A stretch of DNA of 64,000 nt from Marinobacter denitrificans (GTDB taxonomy: Bacteria; Pseudomonadota; Gammaproteobacteria; Pseudomonadales; Oleiphilaceae). The DNA lies in contig NZ_VMHN01000012.1 in the NCBI RefSeq assembly GCF_008795955.1, forward strand, positions 43,325-107,324. Reading direction: 5' to 3'. Below the pieces are notes generated by a model. That model saw only the letters and a list, made by a program, of their open reading frames with translations, ran no database searches and was not told where the DNA came from. Positions within the stretch are counted from its first letter, which is position 1. Each line of letters opens with the position of its first letter. Of this stretch, positions 59,994-64,000 are shown piece by piece. The position numbers and the translations under genes are program-made.

Positions 59994-60227
59994 GCGTTGA
60001 AGGTCCTGTGAAAATATACTTGCCAATCAGGGGAACATAAGAGTAGAGTGCCGTTCGTAGGAAAGATTTAGCAAAGCATTTCACGAATAAGACGCATCTC
60101 TGTTGTTTTCGGTAGTTTTCCGTCCTGTTTTTGATTCCGCGCGTTTTTTGTTTCCGCACAACGCTGATCAGTCATCACTTCAGATGGTCTGGCGGCACAT
60201 TAAATTATCGATTTCAGGATTATGATT

Positions 60228-60434
60228 ATGTCTACAACTACCGGTACTGTTAAGTTTTTCAACGAAGCAAAAGGTTTCGGCTTTATCACTCGCGAAAGCG
60301 GCCCGGACGTCTTCGTTCACTACAGCGCTATTCAAGGTGGCGGTTTCAAGACTCTGGCTGAAGGCCAGCAGGTCGACTTCACCGTTACTGAAGGCCAGAA
60401 AGGTCCTCAGGCAGAAAACGTAGTTGCTGTTTAA
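60228..60434 (+). CDS. Cold-shock-domain RNA chaperone (CspA family)
   Basis: A 68-residue protein with RNP1 (KGFGFI) and RNP2 (DVFVHY), both intact. The ATG at 60228 lies nine bases after CAGGA and gives the usual MSTTTGTVKFFN start. The 230-base region upstream, which includes T-rich stretches, is a long leader like those that regulate cspA mRNA by temperature-dependent folding; the sequence alone does not prove this. A perfect terminator follows. Confidence 0.95.
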   Translation: MSTTTGTVKFFNEAKGFGFITRESGPDVFVHYSAIQGGGFKTLAEGQQVDFTVTEGQKGPQAENVVAV

Positions 60435-60454
60435 ATAACAGCCAGCACGTTTGA

Positions 60455-60481
60455 AAAAGGCAGCTTCGGCTGCCTTTTTTA
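60455..60481. terminator. Rho-independent terminator of the cold-shock gene
   Basis: AAAAAGGCAGC (60455-60465) pairs perfectly with GCTGCCTTTTT (60470-60480) through a stable TTCG loop; a T-run follows on the plus strand and the A-run makes it bidirectional, so it can also end the convergent small gene's transcript. Confidence 0.93.
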
Positions 60482-60503
60482 TGCCTGTCACTGAGGTAAT
60501 TAC

Positions 60504-60698
60504 CTAATACGTCACGCCGTGGCGATCGAATATTTCCTCTATCTCTCTGCGTTCTTCCGTAGGAATCATGACCCTGATCACCCGCGCTTCTTCCTCTATG
60601 TAAATGTTTTCCTGAGGAATTCCTGACCCGATCAGATCATCACGAACATTCCGGGCCTGGTCTTTTGACGTGAAATTTCCATTCAGCGCCTTGCTCAT
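60504..60698 (-). CDS. Small alpha/beta protein, unknown function
   Basis: A 64-residue soluble protein (MSKALNGNFTSKDQARNV) with a GGGGGTGA ribosome-binding site. Its pattern, strand-helix-strand with SGIPQENIYI, resembles the small alpha/beta module at the N-terminus of the two-TM protein at 20634-21167. It converges on the cold-shock gene and shares its bidirectional terminator. No function is assigned. Confidence 0.6.
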   Translation of the reverse strand: MSKALNGNFTSKDQARNVRDDLIGSGIPQENIYIEEEARVIRVMIPTEERREIEEIFDRHGVTY

Positions 60699-60794
60699 CA
60701 GTTCACCCCCCTTTAGCTCAGGTACTCACTCTTTACATTAGAAGAGGATTGAAAGCCTGTAAAACACTGAAAAAAAGCTCACGATAATCTGTAC

Positions 60795-61466
60795 TTACCA
60801 GGGTAATTCCTCACCGTTGCTGTGCCAGAACGAGCCGGTGTTTTCCCGGTTCAATCCTTCTATCCTGGCAGCAAGCCCCTTTGCCGACTCCGCAGGGGTA
60901 ATCAGCCCACCAAAGTTCACCATTCGGGTTTGCACATAGCCAGGATGAAGTTGCGCCACCGCAATGCCCTTTGGCTTCAGGTCCATGGCCAGGGACTTGC
61001 CAAACGCATTCAGCGCTGCCTTGGAAGCCCGGTAACCGTATCGGCCGCCGGAATCATTATCGGCAATGGAGCCCATACGGCTGGTGATATTCGCAATCTT
61101 TCCCCCGGAAGGAATCTGTGACACCAGCGCCTCGGCCACCCGAAGTGGCGCATAAGCATTTATCTCCATCTGGGTGCGAATGGAGTCGAAGTCGATGCTG
61201 CCCAGCTTTTCGTCCTGCAACATGCCGGCATTATTGATCAGCAGGTCGATCGACTGCCCCTTCAATTCGCCCGTGAGTTTCCGGATACCGTCCTCGGTGG
61301 TCACATCCACCCCCTCAACGATCCGCGCAGCAATTTCTGTCAGCTCCGGGGACGTTTCACGGCACACACCAATAACATCACACCCTTCATTAGCGTAATG
61401 GCGAGCGAGCTCCAGCCCAATGCCACGATTGGCGCCGGTAATCACTACGGTTTTTCTGTCAGGCAT
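60795..61466 (-). CDS. Short-chain dehydrogenase/reductase
   Basis: A 223-residue SDR with TGANRGIGLEL near residue 10, LINNAGML near residue 80 and YRASKAALN near residue 146 (catalytic Tyr and Lys). It is closest in style to the C-factor/short sniffer-like SDRs, which have few reported substrates. It follows MgtC on the same strand with 31 bases between. Confidence 0.9.
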   Translation of the reverse strand: MPDRKTVVITGANRGIGLELARHYANEGCDVIGVCRETSPELTEIAARIVEGVDVTTEDGIRKLTGELKGQSIDLLINNAGMLQDEKLGSIDFDSIRTQMEINAYAPLRVAEALVSQIPSGGKIANITSRMGSIADNDSGGRYGYRASKAALNAFGKSLAMDLKPKGIAVAQLHPGYVQTRMVNFGGLITPAESAKGLAARIEGLNRENTGSFWHSNGEELPW

Positions 61467-61497
61467 GGAAGCCTCCTGATCTGTGGAAAGGAATCAT

Positions 61498-61953
61498 TTA
61501 CTTACCTTCGGGAATCAGCTCATGTTCGAACCGGCCAAGAACGACCATAATCACCAGTGCAAGGCCAGTTACCATCCCCGCCAGGTAGAAATTATTGATG
61601 CCGGCGGCAACGCCGATAGCACCTGCAAGCCAAATGGATGCGCCCGTGGTGATGCCCTGAATCTGCCCGCCACTGCGGATAATGCTACCAGCGCCCAGGA
61701 AACCGATACCGCCAACCACGCCCTCGACCACCCGGGTAGGATCTATGCGGGCGGACGGATCACCCTCCGCCGTGGCAAACAGCACACTCATGCCGATGAT
61801 AATGAAGGCTGCCGAACCCAGCGAAACAAGCATGTGCGAGCGCAACCCGGCAGGTTTACCTCGCAGCTCCCGCTCAAGGCCCAGAAACAGTGCCAGGCCA
61901 GCGGCAACAGAGAGGCGGAGTAGCATGTCCAACGGAGCGATTTCAGTTTCCAT
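61498..61953 (-). CDS. MgtC/SapB family membrane protein
   Basis: A 151-residue protein with four membrane segments and GLERELRGKPAGLRSHMLVS in the first loop, the family signature, plus GGIGFLGAGSI. MgtC-like proteins help growth at low magnesium or modulate the F1Fo ATPase; the short length lacks the C-terminal ACT-like domain of Salmonella MgtC. It precedes the SDR on the same strand. Confidence 0.88.
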   Translation of the reverse strand: METEIAPLDMLLRLSVAAGLALFLGLERELRGKPAGLRSHMLVSLGSAAFIIIGMSVLFATAEGDPSARIDPTRVVEGVVGGIGFLGAGSIIRSGGQIQGITTGASIWLAGAIGVAAGINNFYLAGMVTGLALVIMVVLGRFEHELIPEGK

Positions 61954-62104
61954 GTTAGCCCTCGACAGTATCGTGCTTAGTAACCAATTTTAGTTCAGTC
62001 AGAGCATAGCATCCCCCGTCTGCATCCTTTCAAACCATGCAGCTACAAGGAATTCCGATGCTTGAGCGTGAAACTGCCCTCTGGAGAAAACGGGAAGGAC
62101 AGGC

Positions 62105-62998
62105 TTGGTAGTGGTGACAGATTCCAATTACACTGTCAGGCCATTAACAGGCCCCGGAGCCACGCCATTGCTGATCTACACCCTCTGCGCTTTGGCCCTT
62201 ATTGGCGCCTCCGTTTTCTACCTGTTCTTCTATCGCACCTGGCGGCGTGAAAGGCAGCTCCAGCAGCCCTTCCCTGAGCAGTGGCAAAAAACACTCAGGG
62301 CCCAGGTGCCGGTTTACGAAAAGCTGCCCCGGGAACTGAGGAACAGGCTGGAGCAACATGTGCAGTTGTTCCTGGCCGAAAAATCCTTCTATGGCTGCGA
62401 TGGATTTGAAGTAAACGAGACCGTACGCCTCACCATTGCCGGGCATGCCTGCCTGTTGATCGTTGCCCGTAACTTTTCTGATTTCGACGAGGTAAGCAGC
62501 ATTCTGGTCTATCCAGACGCTTATCATGTCAGGGAGGTTGAAAGCGATGGAATCATAGTGAGCGAGAGTAACCAGATCCGCGCTGGCGAAGCGTCCAGCC
62601 GGGGCCAGGTGGTGCTGGCATGGGCAGAATGCGAAGAAGGCGCGGTCAATCCGTCAGGGCATCACAATGTGATCCTCCACGAGTTTGCCCACCAGCTTGA
62701 TTATCTGGACGGTACTGCCGACGGCGCCCCGCCCCTCAGTGGTGAACAGGCGCAGCACTGGCAGGAAACCATGACCCGTGCCTACGAACATCTGCGGCAA
62801 TCACTCCGCCACCACAGGAAGCCCTGGCTCGACCCCTATGGCGCCACGGAGCCGGCCGAGTTTTTTGCCGTGCTGACGGAAGCCTTTTTTCAGCAGCCCG
62901 ACCATCTCAAAGAAGAACAGCCAGAGGTATTCGAGGCGCTTCAAGGGTTCTACAGGTTGGATCCTGTCACTTTCACTGCGGTGAATTCATCCGGCTAG
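62105..62998 (+). CDS. mtfA: Zinc-dependent peptidase MtfA family (M90)
   Basis: A 297-residue protein. The start is uncertain: TTG at 62105 follows AAGG, and in-frame GTGs at 62111 and 62114 are alternatives. One N-terminal membrane segment (about 22-40) precedes a soluble domain with HEFAHQLDYLDG near residue 193, the HExxH zinc site, and a downstream Glu in ATEPAEFFAV. MtfA in E. coli binds the Mlc regulator and affects glucose uptake; the membrane anchor here is a difference from E. coli MtfA. Confidence 0.87.
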   Translation: MVVVTDSNYTVRPLTGPGATPLLIYTLCALALIGASVFYLFFYRTWRRERQLQQPFPEQWQKTLRAQVPVYEKLPRELRNRLEQHVQLFLAEKSFYGCDGFEVNETVRLTIAGHACLLIVARNFSDFDEVSSILVYPDAYHVREVESDGIIVSESNQIRAGEASSRGQVVLAWAECEEGAVNPSGHHNVILHEFAHQLDYLDGTADGAPPLSGEQAQHWQETMTRAYEHLRQSLRHHRKPWLDPYGATEPAEFFAVLTEAFFQQPDHLKEEQPEVFEALQGFYRLDPVTFTAVNSSG

Positions 62999-63014
62999 CC
63001 GCTGGCGACCCTGT

Positions 63015-63473
63015 TCACCTGCCATTTTTACCCCAGGTACGGCCCATTATCAGATAGCTGAAGGATGCGGACCAGGTAATCATCATGAAACCCACCAGCG
63101 CCTCTGTACCGGCCAGAAACCGGACATGCCCTGTTGCCGCCAGATCTCCCCACCCCACCGTGGTGTAAGTTGCTGCAGAAAAATAAACGCTGTCCAGCAG
63201 GCTGAGATGGGCATAGCCGTTAATGGCGCCCAGGCCATCCTGATCCAGCAAATACCAGAAAGCCACCCCAAATAACCAGATCTCGACCACGTGGGCAATA
63301 AGCAGCGCGAACATGTTTGCAAGTATGATTGGCCGGTTGCGAAACTCCCCTCGCGACTGAGGTTGCCGTTCAGGGCAAAAACGGTTCAGCAACTGAATGA
63401 CCTCGAAATGAAAGACGACTACCAGACTAACCACCAGCGCGGTGACTGACACAACAACCAGTTCACCTCCCAC
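63015..63473 (-). CDS. Two-TM potassium-channel-like protein
   Basis: A 152-residue protein with membrane segments at about 5-25, 50-70 and 120-140 and a pore region with TYTTVGWGDLA near residue 103. TVGWGD is a variant of the TVGYGD selectivity filter. There is no RCK or other regulatory domain. It converges on mtfA with 16 bases between stops. Confidence 0.82.
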   Translation of the reverse strand: MGGELVVVSVTALVVSLVVVFHFEVIQLLNRFCPERQPQSRGEFRNRPIILANMFALLIAHVVEIWLFGVAFWYLLDQDGLGAINGYAHLSLLDSVYFSAATYTTVGWGDLAATGHVRFLAGTEALVGFMMITWSASFSYLIMGRTWGKNGR

Positions 63474-63515
63474 AAAGTACTCCTTTATTATTTACACTCT
63501 GCTTTCGCCACATGT

Positions 63516-63761
63516 TTACCCCCGCACGCCCAACCGGTCCAGATAAACGTGAAGCTCGGCCTCGCTGATATTAACGTGCTCCACCACCCTGCCATACAGC
63601 ATAACCGTGGGTACATTACGCCCGTCCAACTCGCGCTGGGTTTCGTGCAATACATACAGAATGATCCGCTCGGTGCGGGTCAGGCCATCCCGCGCATCGG
63701 GGATGGTTTCCAGTAGGGTTTCAAGCTCTTGCGTGCTCAAAGTCAATTTCTCGCACTCCAT
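63516..63761 (-). CDS. Small soluble protein, unknown function
   Basis: An 81-residue protein if started at the ATG at 63761; an ATG five codons upstream is also possible. It is mostly helical (STQELETLLETIPDARDG, TRTERIILYVLHETQREL) and ends LDRLGVRG. No family is recognised. It lies upstream of the channel gene on the same strand, 42 bases apart, and may be co-transcribed with it. Confidence 0.55.
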   Translation of the reverse strand: MECEKLTLSTQELETLLETIPDARDGLTRTERIILYVLHETQRELDGRNVPTVMLYGRVVEHVNISEAELHVYLDRLGVRG

Positions 63762-63897
63762 TCGTTTACAGCGCACCCGGATATCGGTAGGTCTACGCCT
63801 GTTCTAGTATATAAGAGTTTATAGAAACAACTTGTGCTATACCTTCATTGGCCGAAGACTGCGTCGATGGCTGGGTAATCCCCCCGAAAAACAGCGG

Positions 63898-63944
63898 TGA
63901 TCAAAAGTAGAATTTTCCGTAAGCTAGACGCAGGGAGATTCTGC
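63898..63944 (+). mobile_element. Probable left end of an IS3-family insertion sequence
   Basis: Just before the transposase-like start there is TGATCAAAAGTAGAATTTTC, the kind of TG-starting terminal inverted repeat found at IS3-group ends. The right end lies outside the window, so the repeat cannot be paired and no target duplication can be seen. Confidence 0.5.
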
Positions 63945-64000
63945 ATGAAGAAGTCACGTTTTTCCGACAGCCAGATCCTGTCGATCCTCAAGCAAGCCGA
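63945..64000 (+). CDS. IS3-family transposase OrfA, N-terminal fragment
   Basis: The ATG at 63945 has CAGGGAG upstream and begins MKKSRFSDSQILSILKQA, the N-terminus of the helix-turn-helix OrfA protein of IS3-group insertion sequences. Only 18 codons fall in the window; the element continues to the right. Whether it is complete cannot be told. Confidence 0.75.
   Translation, partial: MKKSRFSDSQILSILKQA

Noticed and set aside
1..64000. CRISPR arrays, tRNA or rRNA genes, prophage
   Set aside because: No regularly spaced direct repeats, no cloverleaf-like or rRNA-like stretches, and no phage structural or integrase genes were recognised by eye; a tRNAscan or covariance-model search would be needed to exclude small RNAs.

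Overview
The window looks like chromosome of a marine gammaproteobacterium, most probably Marinobacter or a close relative. This rests on moderately high GC, gene families and pairings common in Marinobacter and Pseudomonas (PA2779/PA2778 pair, ydbH-ynbE-ydbL, RIO-type kinase, bifunctional GNAT/nitrilase, ECF42 sigma with DGPF proteins, a CheD-containing che cluster), and general knowledge; no database was searched. Genes are tightly packed on both strands. I see no tRNA, rRNA or CRISPR array. The only mobile DNA is the first 56 bases of an IS3-like transposase gene at the right edge.

Layout. 1-8.7 kb: a truncated phospholipase D-like gene, a carbonic-anhydrase-like protein with CsoSCA-type metal ligands, the PA2779/PA2778 pair, a methyltransferase, an AraC regulator, and an exported pair (choice-of-anchor D protein plus a DUF6160-like protein). 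8.8-10.8 kb: an ECF42-type sigma factor with YCII/DGPF and DUF1428 partners. 11.1-15.9 kb: a metal/redox stress region with soxR, an exported cupin, a second ECF sigma and its zinc-finger anti-sigma, an ArsM-like methyltransferase fused to a membrane domain, an ArsR-type repressor and an ArsP-type permease. 16-22 kb: arfB, a COG0523 GTPase with a Zur-like box upstream, a DJ-1 family protein, an SDR and a RIO kinase. 21.3-26.1 kb: an operon around ydbH-ynbE-ydbL. 26.2-32.1 kb: NlpC/P60 lipoprotein, cation antiporter, FtsH-type protease, diguanylate cyclase and esterase.

32.2-43.1 kb is a one-carbon catabolism region: a dimethylglycine-dehydrogenase-like FAD/GcvT protein, L-serine ammonia-lyase, a GbdR-like regulator, formate-tetrahydrofolate ligase, an MTHFR-like protein, a DmdA-like demethylase and an NCS2-like permease. 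Together they could move methyl groups from a methylated substrate onto tetrahydrofolate and release formate, with serine drained to pyruvate. The substrate is not evident.

43.3-46.3 kb holds assorted enzymes and a degenerate GGDEF protein. 46.4-57.4 kb is a chemosensory cluster on the minus strand (MCP, cheY, STAS, cheA, MCP, cheW, cheR, cheD, cheB), followed by a PAS histidine kinase and a LuxR-type regulator. 57.6-63.8 kb contains thpR, a CPBP protease, an M23 peptidase, a cold-shock protein with a textbook terminator, an SDR, an MgtC protein, mtfA and a potassium-channel-like protein. The most distinctive signals are the sigma/anti-sigma/methyltransferase/ArsR/ArsP region, whose sigma gene is preceded by a large symmetric nested inverted repeat, and the THF-dependent demethylation cluster.
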